This document shows, in pieces, positions 7,529 through 15,670 of a stretch of 20,798 nucleotides of DNA. The first letter of the stretch is position 1. Each line of letters starts with the position of its first letter. The translations under genes were made by a program, and so were the position numbers. The DNA lies in assembly GCA_041584055.1 (NCBI GenBank), contig JBFHER010000039.1:1-20798 (forward strand), written 5' to 3'. This DNA comes from JBFHER01 sp041584055 (GTDB lineage Bacteria > Bacteroidota > Bacteroidia > Bacteroidales > UBA5342). The notes below the pieces were generated by a model. It worked only from the letters and a program-made list of their open reading frames with translations, was not told the DNA's origin and ran no database searches.

Positions 7529-8794
7529 TTACGCTTCTGATTTTATGGTCCAAAAGAATGTTGCACCTTCATCCACTGCAGCTTCTACCCATATACGACC
7601 GCCATGCCGCTCGATGATGCGCTTCACCGTTGCAAGTCCCACACCAGTTCCCTGAAACTGTGTGCTTGGATGCATGCGTTCAAAGGGTCGGAACAATTTA
7701 TGACTCTTCGCCATATCAAAGCCAGCACCATTGTCAGAAATAAAGAAGGGTTGCTCCTCATGCTCATCCATCTTTCCAAAAAGAATGACCGGTTTTTCTG
7801 TTTTACCAGTATACTTCCACGAATTCCCCAACATATTGAGCATCGCTGCACGAATCAGACCTTCATCACCACGGCATTGCAAGCCCTCTGATATGATCAC
7901 CTCAATGTCGCGGTCCGGCTCACTTTCTCTGAATCCTTCTATAATTTCTCTGGCAATTTTTGTCAGGTCAACATCTGTAATCTTGAGTTCAATGGTGGAT
8001 GAGCGGGACATGCGCAGTAAATCCTCTACCAATTGGAGCATACTGTCGGTACTTCGCTCAATTATTTGTAAATATTGGATGGCATTCGGGTCCATCCCTT
8101 CGGTAAAATCTTCAAGTAAAATCTCAACAAAGCCCATAATTTTCGCAATGGGATTCTTCAAATCATGCGATACTGTACGAGCGAAGGAGTCAAGTTCTTT
8201 GTTCGCCTGTTGCAACTCTTCATTTGCCTTCTCAAGCATATTCTGTGTTTTTATCAGCTCATCATTCTGAAATATTGCAGCTTCATATACAGACAGCAAG
8301 AGATCCAGAATTTGTTTCTTTTCTGAATTAATTAAAAACTTTTGCTCTCTGAAAACGATTTCCATTTCCATATCTGTACCACCGTACATTCTAATGTTTC
8401 TGTTTATCAACAGATGTTGTATACGTGTCAACAGATATTGTTCATCATAAGGCTTTGTAATAAAATTATCCGCCCCTGCTTGTAGTCCCTTGATGATATC
8501 CATTGGATCCTTCAAAGATGTTAAAAGGATGACAGGAATATCTTTTAGTCTATCATCTTTTTTTATTCTCTCACACAGTTCGTAGCCATCCATCACAGGC
8601 ATTATAATATCACTCACAACGATATGCGGCAAATCCTTTTCCAGGGCATCAAGGGCTTCCTCTCCATTTGAACTTTGCACAACCAAAAAGCCATTATATT
8701 CCAAAAAATGTTTGAGCTTCTTTGCCTGTACAGGAGAATCTTCCACAACGAGGACTTTTGTATTATTTAATTGTATCTTACTCATGTTTTTCAT
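7529..8794 (-). CDS. Receiver-histidine kinase hybrid (output regulator of the chemosensory operon)
   Basis: This 421-residue protein has three parts. The N-terminal receiver (about 12-130) has acidic pocket E18/D19, phospho-acceptor D62 in 'VVSDIIMP', T92 and K114. A helical linker (about 140-205, with 'QILDLLLSVYEAA' and a coiled coil of Glu/Asn/Leu repeats) follows. The kinase core has HisKA H210 in 'FARTVSHDLKNP', N-box N324, 'SDNGAG' around D354, and 'GTGVGL' at 382-387. It has no signal peptide or membrane segment, so it is cytoplasmic. It starts 11 bases after cheB; ATG 8785 is an alternative start. In the Wsp system this position is held by the diguanylate cyclase WspR. The simplest reading is that CheA phosphorylates D62 and this switches kinase activity toward an unseen partner. 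All catalytic residues are present. Confidence 0.92.
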   Translation of the reverse strand: MKNMSKIQLNNTKVLVVEDSPVQAKKLKHFLEYNGFLVVQSSNGEEALDALEKDLPHIVVSDIIMPVMDGYELCERIKKDDRLKDIPVILLTSLKDPMDIIKGLQAGADNFITKPYDEQYLLTRIQHLLINRNIRMYGGTDMEMEIVFREQKFLINSEKKQILDLLLSVYEAAIFQNDELIKTQNMLEKANEELQQANKELDSFARTVSHDLKNPIAKIMGFVEILLEDFTEGMDPNAIQYLQIIERSTDSMLQLVEDLLRMSRSSTIELKITDVDLTKIAREIIEGFRESEPDRDIEVIISEGLQCRGDEGLIRAAMLNMLGNSWKYTGKTEKPVILFGKMDEHEEQPFFISDNGAGFDMAKSHKLFRPFERMHPSTQFQGTGVGLATVKRIIERHGGRIWVEAAVDEGATFFWTIKSEA

Positions 8795-8805
8795 CTTACA
8801 AAAGT

Positions 8806-9849
8806 TTAGAATAAGGACTTAATGTAATTATGTATCTCTGTTGGTGCCATGACTTTACAGGCACCTCCCAACTTGATTGCTTCCCCTGGCATCCCATGCA
8901 CCAAAGACGTTTCTTTGCTTTGGGCAATTGTGATGGCACCTGCATCCTTCAATTCTTTCATTTCAAGAGCACCATCCTTTCCCATTCCACTTAACAGGAT
9001 ATTGACAGTCCTTTTAGCACCAAAGGCTAACACAGTTCTAAAAAGGAAGGAAACTGATGGCCTACAACCATGAATCGGCTCTGATTTACTTACCATAAGT
9101 GTATCATCATTGCGAATCCCTATATGAGAATCTCCAGGAGCAAGATAGATGCATCCATTTTCAATGCATTCACCATTTGAAGCCACCTTCACATTTTGGT
9201 TTGTTGTTTCCCTCAACCAGGATGCAAAACCTTCCGCAAAACCAGCATCCACATGTTGAACGATTAGAACAGGAAATGGGATATCTTTTGGAAGATCTTT
9301 TAAGATTTTTTGCAAAATCAATGGCCCTCCCGCTGATGCGCCAATGCATACCAAACTGGTTTTATCTTTTGCGACCGTTTTCTCCTGTTTATTATCAATT
9401 TTAACACCTTCAGCCTCACTTGCATATTTTCTGACTACTTTTATTTCAGACATGAGCCAAATCATTTGCCTGAATTTTATGGTCGATTTCTCAAAGTCCG
9501 GACTTCCAATACCAGCGGGTTTTGGTAAGATATTTACGGCACCCGATTTAAGCGATTCGAAGGTCATGCTTACATCCGAAGGGGAATAATTCCCACTCAC
9601 AATAACAATGGGGGCAGGATTTTCCTGCATGATTCTTTTGGTAGCCTCAAAACCACCCATAACAGGCATATTTATGTCCATTGTTATCAGATCCGGCTTC
9701 AGATCCCGTGCCATGTCAATTGCCTCCAGTCCATTACATGCCATGCCAACCACTTGTATGTTTTTATCCAACTGCAGAATATTCTTTAAAAAAGAACGAA
9801 CCACTGCGGAATCATCCACTACCAATATTCTTAAGTTGTCTTTTCGCAT
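8806..9849 (-). CDS. cheB: CheB protein-glutamate methylesterase
   Basis: This is a full-length CheB of 347 residues. The receiver (about 6-125) has D12/D13, phospho-acceptor D58 in 'LITMDINMP', S85 and K110. The methylesterase domain (about 163-345) has the triad S172 in 'IGASAGGP', H199 in 'IVQHVDAGF' and D292 in 'LLSGMGKDG'. It removes methyl groups from receptor glutamates and can deamidate glutamines, opposing CheR. The start lies one base after the cheA stop, so the genes are cotranscribed and probably translationally coupled. It corresponds to WspF in the Wsp-type layout, where loss of the protein locks signalling on. Confidence 0.95.
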   Translation of the reverse strand: MRKDNLRILVVDDSAVVRSFLKNILQLDKNIQVVGMACNGLEAIDMARDLKPDLITMDINMPVMGGFEATKRIMQENPAPIVIVSGNYSPSDVSMTFESLKSGAVNILPKPAGIGSPDFEKSTIKFRQMIWLMSEIKVVRKYASEAEGVKIDNKQEKTVAKDKTSLVCIGASAGGPLILQKILKDLPKDIPFPVLIVQHVDAGFAEGFASWLRETTNQNVKVASNGECIENGCIYLAPGDSHIGIRNDDTLMVSKSEPIHGCRPSVSFLFRTVLAFGAKRTVNILLSGMGKDGALEMKELKDAGAITIAQSKETSLVHGMPGEAIKLGGACKVMAPTEIHNYIKSLF

Positions 9850-9850
9850 T

Positions 9851-12181
9851 CTAAATCAGTTGTTTCACAATCTCCACCATATTTGTCTGATCAAAACTAC
9901 TTTTTACGAAGTATGCATCCGCACCTGCCTCTAATCCTCTTTGTTTGTCTTCGGGCGTATCAAGCGAAGTTATCAGCATCACTGGCAGTGACTTCAGACC
10001 TTCAGACACCCTTACTTTTTTCACCAATTCAATGCCGTTTAAGTTAGGCATTTCAATGTCAGATACCAAGAGATCAAAGGATTCCTTGCAAAGAAATTCA
10101 TATGCCTGTGCTCCATCTACGGCCGTTTTAACCTCATACCCAGACACTTCAAGTATGTTTCGCAACAAGGATCGGGATGTGAGAGAATCTTCAGCAACCA
10201 AAACTTTTTTCCGGCCTCGAGTCGCTGAATCTTTTTGTTCTATCTTATACTTATAAAACGATGCCTTTTCTCCATTGTTCAACAAATGCCTTGTATTTAC
10301 TACTGGCACTACCTTTCCATCTCCCAAAACCACTGCACCACTTATATTCTTCACATTTTGAAGCAGCGGCCCAAGGTCTTTCACAATCCCCTCGTGCTCG
10401 CCCTTTATTTCGTCTACAACAAATGCCAGGCGTTTCTGTGCAACATTGACTAAAAGAACAGACAAATGCTGTAGCATGCCTCGGTTCACATCCGGCTTGG
10501 TGATGTTTAGTGTCTCCCCCAGCGAAACCAATCCTACGTTTTCCCCATCCACAACAATTGCTTCACGATCATTGATCATTTTCAGGTCAGAATGATCTAT
10601 GCGCATTACGCGTTCAACAACCATTGTATTTACCATGAAATGCTGATCACAACAACGCACCATTACCCCTCTGAAAGTTGTAAGTGTCAGCGGCAATGAA
10701 ATTGTAAAAGATGTTCCTTTGCCCAGGGTTGAATCAATCATTACTTTACCACCTAGACCTTCCACTTTCTCAGCAACAATTGCCATTCCCAGCCCCCTAC
10801 CAGACATGGTTGTAACCTCCTTACTGGTCGAAACACCCGACCGAAAAATAAGATTTAACCTTTCACTATGGTTAAGTTTCCCTGCTAAATCGGTATTGAT
10901 TAGTCCATTTTTAACTGCTGAATCGCTTACTTTTGTTGCATCAATACCCGCTCCATCATCACTTATTTGGATGGTTACCCTCCGATCTTCAGTTTGGGAA
11001 ATGCTAAGCTTTAATTCTGCCTGTGCAGGTTTTGAATTTTCAAGGCGTTTCTCGGCACTTTCTATGCCATGATCAATACAATTCCTTATTAGATGAATGA
11101 TTGGATCTTTGATCTCTTCAAGAATTCGCCTATCGATTTCAATGGTACTTCCGCTTACTTTTAAAATCACAGATTTCCCAAGAGATTTGGATAAATCCCG
11201 AACCGTTTTGGGAAGCATATCCGTGAACGATGTAAATGGCACAAGCAGTGTTGTTCGGATGTCTATCAGTAAATCATCAATCATGCGTGAGATACTTCTG
11301 CTTTTAATTTGAGAACCTGTCCCCAATGCACGAAACTCCTTCTGGATACGGGCATAATTCTTTTGCTGTTGGCTTGAATATGCTTCAAGCATCCCGGCAT
11401 CTACCCTCGAATTTTTTTTAGTCTGATCCTTAAAAAAAGAATCATGATGCTTTGCCTGTTCCAAATGCAACTCACGCAACTCATCCAGTTTCCTGAACTC
11501 ATCCTGTAACATTGCTTTGGCTAAAATCAATTCTTCTGCCTGTCTTAAAATTTTTCCAAGTCTTTCGGTTGAAATCCTTACGGTCTCTTCTTTTTCATGC
11601 TTAGGCAACAGTTCAGAATTCAATGCAGAAGGTGTTTCTTCTTTTTTCTGGGGAGGTCTCACTTCCTCCTTAAAAGACTCATCCTTAACATCTTCAGAGG
11701 ATAAGCCTTTGTCTTTTGACATTTTGCCCGCCAGGTCTTTGAATGAGAATCCTTTTTTTTTCTTCTCTGTATCGCCGTCCACAATTAAATTTAATCTCTT
11801 CAGTAAAGAACTTAATTTATAAGATGTGTCATCCTGTAAGGTTTGGCCGATGTTTCGAAGCAGCACATCCAATAGATCCACGACCTCATGAAAGATATCC
11901 AGCAGCTGAGGTGTAATTTGTAGCTGCTTGTTTTTTATTTGTGACATGACACTTTCTGTCGCCTGACAAAGAGATTCTATTTCGATCAGATTCACAGCAC
12001 GGGCGGCTCCTTTCAGACTATGCATTTCACGAAACATAACTTCTGTCAGATGCTGCACATCTTTTCCTTCCGCCTGTTCCAATGCAATCAGGTTTTTGGT
12101 AAACACGTCCCGATGCTCTGCAGCCTCAATTTTCAAATCGGCCAGCAACTCCCGGTAAAAAGCCTCCTGCTGCTTATCCAT
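9851..12181 (-). CDS. cheA: CheA histidine kinase with C-terminal receiver
   Basis: This is a 776-residue hybrid. The HPt domain (about 1-115) has H54 in 'EMHSLKGAAR'. A charged linker (about 135-200) has no recognisable P2 docking domain. The P3 dimerisation region (about 201-325) is long and helical. The P4 kinase has N367 in 'LIRNCIDHGIE', 'DDGAGID' at 408-414 and 'GRGLGM' at 461-466. A P5 CheW-like domain (about 500-635) follows, then a receiver (about 658-776) with E664/D665, D708 in 'LVSDIEMP', T738 and K760. The fused receiver and long P3 are as in WspE- and FrzE-like kinases. The receiver may act as a phosphate sink or an intermediate in transfer. The gene starts 2 bases after the receptor stop and ends 1 base before cheB. 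Confidence 0.96.
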   Translation of the reverse strand: MDKQQEAFYRELLADLKIEAAEHRDVFTKNLIALEQAEGKDVQHLTEVMFREMHSLKGAARAVNLIEIESLCQATESVMSQIKNKQLQITPQLLDIFHEVVDLLDVLLRNIGQTLQDDTSYKLSSLLKRLNLIVDGDTEKKKKGFSFKDLAGKMSKDKGLSSEDVKDESFKEEVRPPQKKEETPSALNSELLPKHEKEETVRISTERLGKILRQAEELILAKAMLQDEFRKLDELRELHLEQAKHHDSFFKDQTKKNSRVDAGMLEAYSSQQQKNYARIQKEFRALGTGSQIKSRSISRMIDDLLIDIRTTLLVPFTSFTDMLPKTVRDLSKSLGKSVILKVSGSTIEIDRRILEEIKDPIIHLIRNCIDHGIESAEKRLENSKPAQAELKLSISQTEDRRVTIQISDDGAGIDATKVSDSAVKNGLINTDLAGKLNHSERLNLIFRSGVSTSKEVTTMSGRGLGMAIVAEKVEGLGGKVMIDSTLGKGTSFTISLPLTLTTFRGVMVRCCDQHFMVNTMVVERVMRIDHSDLKMINDREAIVVDGENVGLVSLGETLNITKPDVNRGMLQHLSVLLVNVAQKRLAFVVDEIKGEHEGIVKDLGPLLQNVKNISGAVVLGDGKVVPVVNTRHLLNNGEKASFYKYKIEQKDSATRGRKKVLVAEDSLTSRSLLRNILEVSGYEVKTAVDGAQAYEFLCKESFDLLVSDIEMPNLNGIELVKKVRVSEGLKSLPVMLITSLDTPEDKQRGLEAGADAYFVKSSFDQTNMVEIVKQLI

Positions 12182-12183
12182 TT

Positions 12184-13668
12184 TTAGCTGTTATATTTCG
12201 CAATCATCGCTTTAATATTCTTCCCCAGATCATTCAAGGCGTTGGCTGACACCTGCGTTTGTCTGGTTCCCGCCACATTCTGATCACTGGCAAGCCGTAT
12301 ATTTTCCATGGCCGGCACGATCTGTTCCATCCCTGTCATTTGCTGCTGACTGGATGCTGAAATCTGTACGGCCGCCTGAGCAGCTTCATTCACGCTTTCT
12401 GCCATTGCCTGGATCACTTCACCGCTTTGTGCAGCAAGTTTACTTCCAAGATCCACAGCCTTCGTGCCCTGCTCAGTGGCCATAACAGCTTGATTTACCG
12501 ACTTGACTATATCATTTAAAATTTCCTTTACTTGTCCGGTTGCCTGCTTTGATTGTTCCGCAAGACTCCTAATTTCCTGAGCAACAACGGCGAAACCACG
12601 CCCTTGTTCTCCTGCCTTGGCAGCCTCTATTGCGGCATTCACAGCTAATAAATTTGACTGATCTGCAAGGTCGGTCACACTGGTTGTAATTTCGCCTACA
12701 ATTCTGTTTTGATCAGAAAGCTTAATTACACTTTCACTTATCAGATTCATTTGTTGGCTGATGTGGTCCATACCTGCAATGGTTTCCATAACGCTGGACT
12801 TACCTTGTTCGGCAGTTTCTGCAGCCACCTGTGAAATCTCAACCACTTTATTCGCTTTTTCGGATGAAATCAAGGCCGTTTGCCGCACTTCTTCCATGGT
12901 GGTGGTTGTTTCTGTTATGGCAGTTGCTGTTTCAGTTGCACCTGTTGATACTTCTGTTGCCGTTGTTAATATCTCGGATGCGGAAGTACTGAGAATGTCG
13001 ATGCTTTCTCCCAATTTATTCATCACATTCTTCAGCATTCCAATCACCCAAAACATCATCACAAAACTCATCAGGGAAAAACATAATACGCACAATACAA
13101 ATGTTGAGGCATTTTTACCCATCCCCTGAAATTTTGCTGATAAAGCTGCATTGGCCTGGTCAAGCCGCAGCTTTAAATCAGCAAAGTCACTGTCCAGCTC
13201 ATTGTAGAGAGTTTTTTTTGAATTTTCAGCCATCTCAAGGGCTTTTTCCAGATTCCCTTCCTGAATGAGTTCAAGCTGCCTCATCCTGAATAATTGGTAA
13301 TCATCTAATTTAAGTAAGAGTCTTTCAAGTTGCTTGACATTATCGTCATCATGCAAGGACTGAAGCATATCAATCATTGCCGTGTTTTGTTTTTCAAGTG
13401 TTTGAAGTTCATGAACAAGGCCGTCCATGTTATGATGATCCGAACCGGGCGTCATTTCCGACACCAACTGATCACTTTTTAATATATTCGATTGAATGTG
13501 TGTCAGACTATTCGTATAAGCGTTTGAGGCTTCGATTGAATTTTCAGTTTTTACCAGGCGTTGCACAAAAAGGTAGGTTGTACTGTTCATGGTCACCATA
13601 AAAATAAAAATACCGACAAATGCTAAAATGAGCTTAACACGCACACTAAGACTGTTAAAATAGTTCAT
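12184..13668 (-). CDS. Methyl-accepting chemotaxis protein (receptor), apparently without HAMP
   Basis: This 494-residue receptor has TM1 at about 11-36, a helical periplasmic region of about 150 residues (four-helix-bundle type), TM2 at about 188-210 and a cytoplasmic signalling hairpin. The tip is well conserved: 'DLADQSNLLAVNAAIEAAKA' then 'GEQGRGFAVVAQEIRSLAEQ', centred near E354. By my hand count each arm of the hairpin has about 140 residues (20 heptads), which fits the 40-heptad class and leaves no room for a HAMP domain after TM2. A perfect methylation-type sequence 'SASSQQQMTG' lies at 437-446, with an N-terminal counterpart around 'TTTTMEEVRQTA' (253-264). There is no C-terminal NWETF-like CheR tether; the protein ends 'KYNS'. 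Its stimulus is unknown. Confidence 0.94.
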   Translation of the reverse strand: MNYFNSLSVRVKLILAFVGIFIFMVTMNSTTYLFVQRLVKTENSIEASNAYTNSLTHIQSNILKSDQLVSEMTPGSDHHNMDGLVHELQTLEKQNTAMIDMLQSLHDDDNVKQLERLLLKLDDYQLFRMRQLELIQEGNLEKALEMAENSKKTLYNELDSDFADLKLRLDQANAALSAKFQGMGKNASTFVLCVLCFSLMSFVMMFWVIGMLKNVMNKLGESIDILSTSASEILTTATEVSTGATETATAITETTTTMEEVRQTALISSEKANKVVEISQVAAETAEQGKSSVMETIAGMDHISQQMNLISESVIKLSDQNRIVGEITTSVTDLADQSNLLAVNAAIEAAKAGEQGRGFAVVAQEIRSLAEQSKQATGQVKEILNDIVKSVNQAVMATEQGTKAVDLGSKLAAQSGEVIQAMAESVNEAAQAAVQISASSQQQMTGMEQIVPAMENIRLASDQNVAGTRQTQVSANALNDLGKNIKAMIAKYNS

Positions 13669-13672
13669 GCCC

Positions 13673-13684
13673 CTTCCTCCCTTT
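13673..13684 (-). promoter_or_regulatory. Strong Shine-Dalgarno before the receptor gene
   Basis: On the minus strand AAAGGGAGGAAG precedes ATG 13668 by a few bases and overlaps the stop codon of the preceding cheW. Most other starts in this window lack such a motif, as is usual in Bacteroidota. It supports the chosen receptor start and suggests high or separately tuned receptor translation. Confidence 0.5.
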
Positions 13685-14219
13685 AATTTGCGTTCGCTAC
13701 TTGCAACGAAACATCATTTATAAATTGCTTTGTATTGATAATAATGAAACCTTCAGACGATATGCCGCTCAAATTTTGTCTGGCCGTGCCGTTTATATTG
13801 GATGGCAGTTCCTTTATATCTTTATCTCTCACAGAAATTGTTTGGGATATTTCATCCACCAGAACACCAAATTCCATTGCTGTTAATTCATCTTTTACGA
13901 CCACAACTCTGTTTTGCTTTTTGTACTTACTTTCAATTCCGAAAAGAATCTTTAAATCTATAATTGCAACAATTTTGCCCCTTACATTCACAATTCCCCG
14001 AACCAAACGCCCACTACCGGGCACAGGAACAAGCGCATCAATTGATAGAATTTCTTTTACAAAAGATGCCTCAATGCAATAACTTCTTTCAGACAAATTA
14101 ATCTGCAACATTGTCGTACATTCAGCGTCACAGGCAGATTCTTTCTCTTTCTTTTGTGCCAGCTGCAAAGCCCGATTGTTTAATATTTGATCAACCTGAT
14201 TTTGCATTACACCAGACAA
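13683..14219 (-). CDS. cheW: CheW coupling protein, second copy (WspD-like position)
   Basis: This 178-residue protein has a CheW-like domain at about 36-170: 'TMLQINLSERSYCIEASFVK' is the first strand, followed by 'GSGRLVRGIVNVRGKIVAII' and 'EFGVLVDEI'. The first 35 residues ('QVDQILNNRALQLAQKKEKE') form a charged helical extension of the kind seen on the second CheW of Wsp operons. CheW links receptors to CheA in the signalling array. The start overlaps the end of cheR by 13 bases, and the stop overlaps the receptor's ribosome binding site. The extension distinguishes it from the other CheW in this operon. Confidence 0.93.
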   Translation of the reverse strand: MSGVMQNQVDQILNNRALQLAQKKEKESACDAECTTMLQINLSERSYCIEASFVKEILSIDALVPVPGSGRLVRGIVNVRGKIVAIIDLKILFGIESKYKKQNRVVVVKDELTAMEFGVLVDEISQTISVRDKDIKELPSNINGTARQNLSGISSEGFIIINTKQFINDVSLQVANAN

Positions 14220-15670
14220 TTAACGATTTCAGCCAAAGCACCAGTGGTCATGCCATCCAACTCAGGCAACAGCACATCTTTATCATATTGGTCAAGGCAT
14301 TTTTTTAACTTGCTAAAATATTTACTTGACATTCTTTTATTCCCTTTTGCCTGCATGAGATTCCCCATTAAAAACTGCGCGGCAACCATGTCTGGATTCA
14401 GATACAATGCTTGACGCAAAGCCTTTTCTGAAAGATCATGCTGTTCTGTTTCCATGTACATACTTGCAAGGAGGAAGTATACAAACGAGTCATTCTTCTT
14501 TCGTTCCAATAAATTATCCAGAATGACGATCGCCCCATGATGATCTCCCAAATTGGCAAAGATTCTGGCCTGAAGTATCTGAGCACCACTATGGTTGGGG
14601 CTTAATTTCAGGACCTCATGAATTCCGGAAGAAGCTTCACAGTACTGCCCCTGTTGAAAAGAATTCTGCGCTTTTGCCAACAGTTGATCTGTTTCTATCC
14701 GAAGCTGATTGATGTTTCCATTGCTTTTTTGCTTGTATGTGACATAAACTTTTTTAGCAGGTTTGTCAGATCCAGCATCCATGTGTGTTTTTAAATTACT
14801 ACTCACTGGTGGCGTTGTGTTCTCACCCTTGCAACTTGAATCTTTTCGCAATACACCAACACCCGGATACCATTCGTACCGCAAACTGTTGAGTCCATCA
14901 TTGGATACTTCCACTGGACTTGTTATCAACCAGCCCTCTTCTTTCAGACAACGTCTAAACCTCAGTGCAATGTTCCGGATTTGCTCCGTTGGGAAATAAA
15001 TAAAAACATTTCGGCAAAAAATAACATCCATGCTCCACAATGCAATACCAATGGACGGAAAAGCATCCTTATCCACAAGGTTCATTCTTTTAAAAGTCAC
15101 CATATTCCGGATGGTTTCGCTTATCTGAAACTTTCGATCCACTTTTGTGAAATACTTCTTCATGGCCCAGTCAGGTGTATTTCTGAAAGACCACGGTGTA
15201 TAAAGACCTGTGGTCGCCTTTTGCAAAAAGATTTGACTGATATCCGTTGCAAGGATATTAATATTCCAATCATCTATATTGTCAATGCTTTCCCTTAAAA
15301 TCATGGCAAGCGTATATGGTTCTTCACCCGAACAGCATCCGGCACTCCATATATTAATGGTTCTGCTTGATGCATTTTCCTTTATCAACTTTGGAACAAT
15401 GCTATTTTTAAATAAATCAAGCGCATTCTTTTCTCTGAAAAAATAAGTTTCACCCACAGACAAGTGACAGGCCAGGGTTTCCATTTCGGAACTCTTTGGA
15501 CTTAATGTAGGAATGCTTTTTGCAAATGATTCCCAATCACGAATATGCAATTCCAAACAAACGTTCTTAATTTTGGCCTCCAACTCAAACCATTGTTCCG
15601 GATAAATTATGGTCCCAAAACTATCAGTGATATAGTTGCAAATACCTGTTTTATGTACCTGTGTAATCAT
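14207..15670 (-). CDS. cheR: CheR-type methyltransferase with C-terminal TPR repeats (WspC-like)
   Basis: This 487-residue protein has a CheR domain at about 10-275. 'SVGETYFFRE' (71-80) is the conserved entry motif, 'SAGCCSGEEPYTLA' (109-122) binds S-adenosylmethionine, D143 lies in 'ATDIS', and N221 in 'CRNVFIYF'. A polar linker (about 280-325) leads to roughly four TPR-like helical repeats (about 327-460). It should methylate receptor glutamates. The receptor lacks a C-terminal tether, so the TPRs may position the enzyme instead, as proposed for WspC; this is inference. It overlaps the upstream cheW by 4 bases (ATGA type) and the downstream cheW by 13 bases. The start at 15670 is supported by the overlap. 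Confidence 0.94.
   Translation of the reverse strand: MITQVHKTGICNYITDSFGTIIYPEQWFELEAKIKNVCLELHIRDWESFAKSIPTLSPKSSEMETLACHLSVGETYFFREKNALDLFKNSIVPKLIKENASSRTINIWSAGCCSGEEPYTLAMILRESIDNIDDWNINILATDISQIFLQKATTGLYTPWSFRNTPDWAMKKYFTKVDRKFQISETIRNMVTFKRMNLVDKDAFPSIGIALWSMDVIFCRNVFIYFPTEQIRNIALRFRRCLKEEGWLITSPVEVSNDGLNSLRYEWYPGVGVLRKDSSCKGENTTPPVSSNLKTHMDAGSDKPAKKVYVTYKQKSNGNINQLRIETDQLLAKAQNSFQQGQYCEASSGIHEVLKLSPNHSGAQILQARIFANLGDHHGAIVILDNLLERKKNDSFVYFLLASMYMETEQHDLSEKALRQALYLNPDMVAAQFLMGNLMQAKGNKRMSSKYFSKLKKCLDQYDKDVLLPELDGMTTGALAEIVNCLV

Noticed and set aside
7512..7553. 14-residue N-terminal extension of the lipoprotein
   Set aside because: It would overlap the kinase gene and put a long charged segment before the signal peptide; ATG 7511 gives a normal lipoprotein leader with GAGAGG before it.
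7731..8270. 179-codon open frame on the plus strand inside the REC-histidine kinase gene
   Set aside because: It is antisense to a gene with intact kinase motifs, has serine-rich low-complexity composition and no domain.
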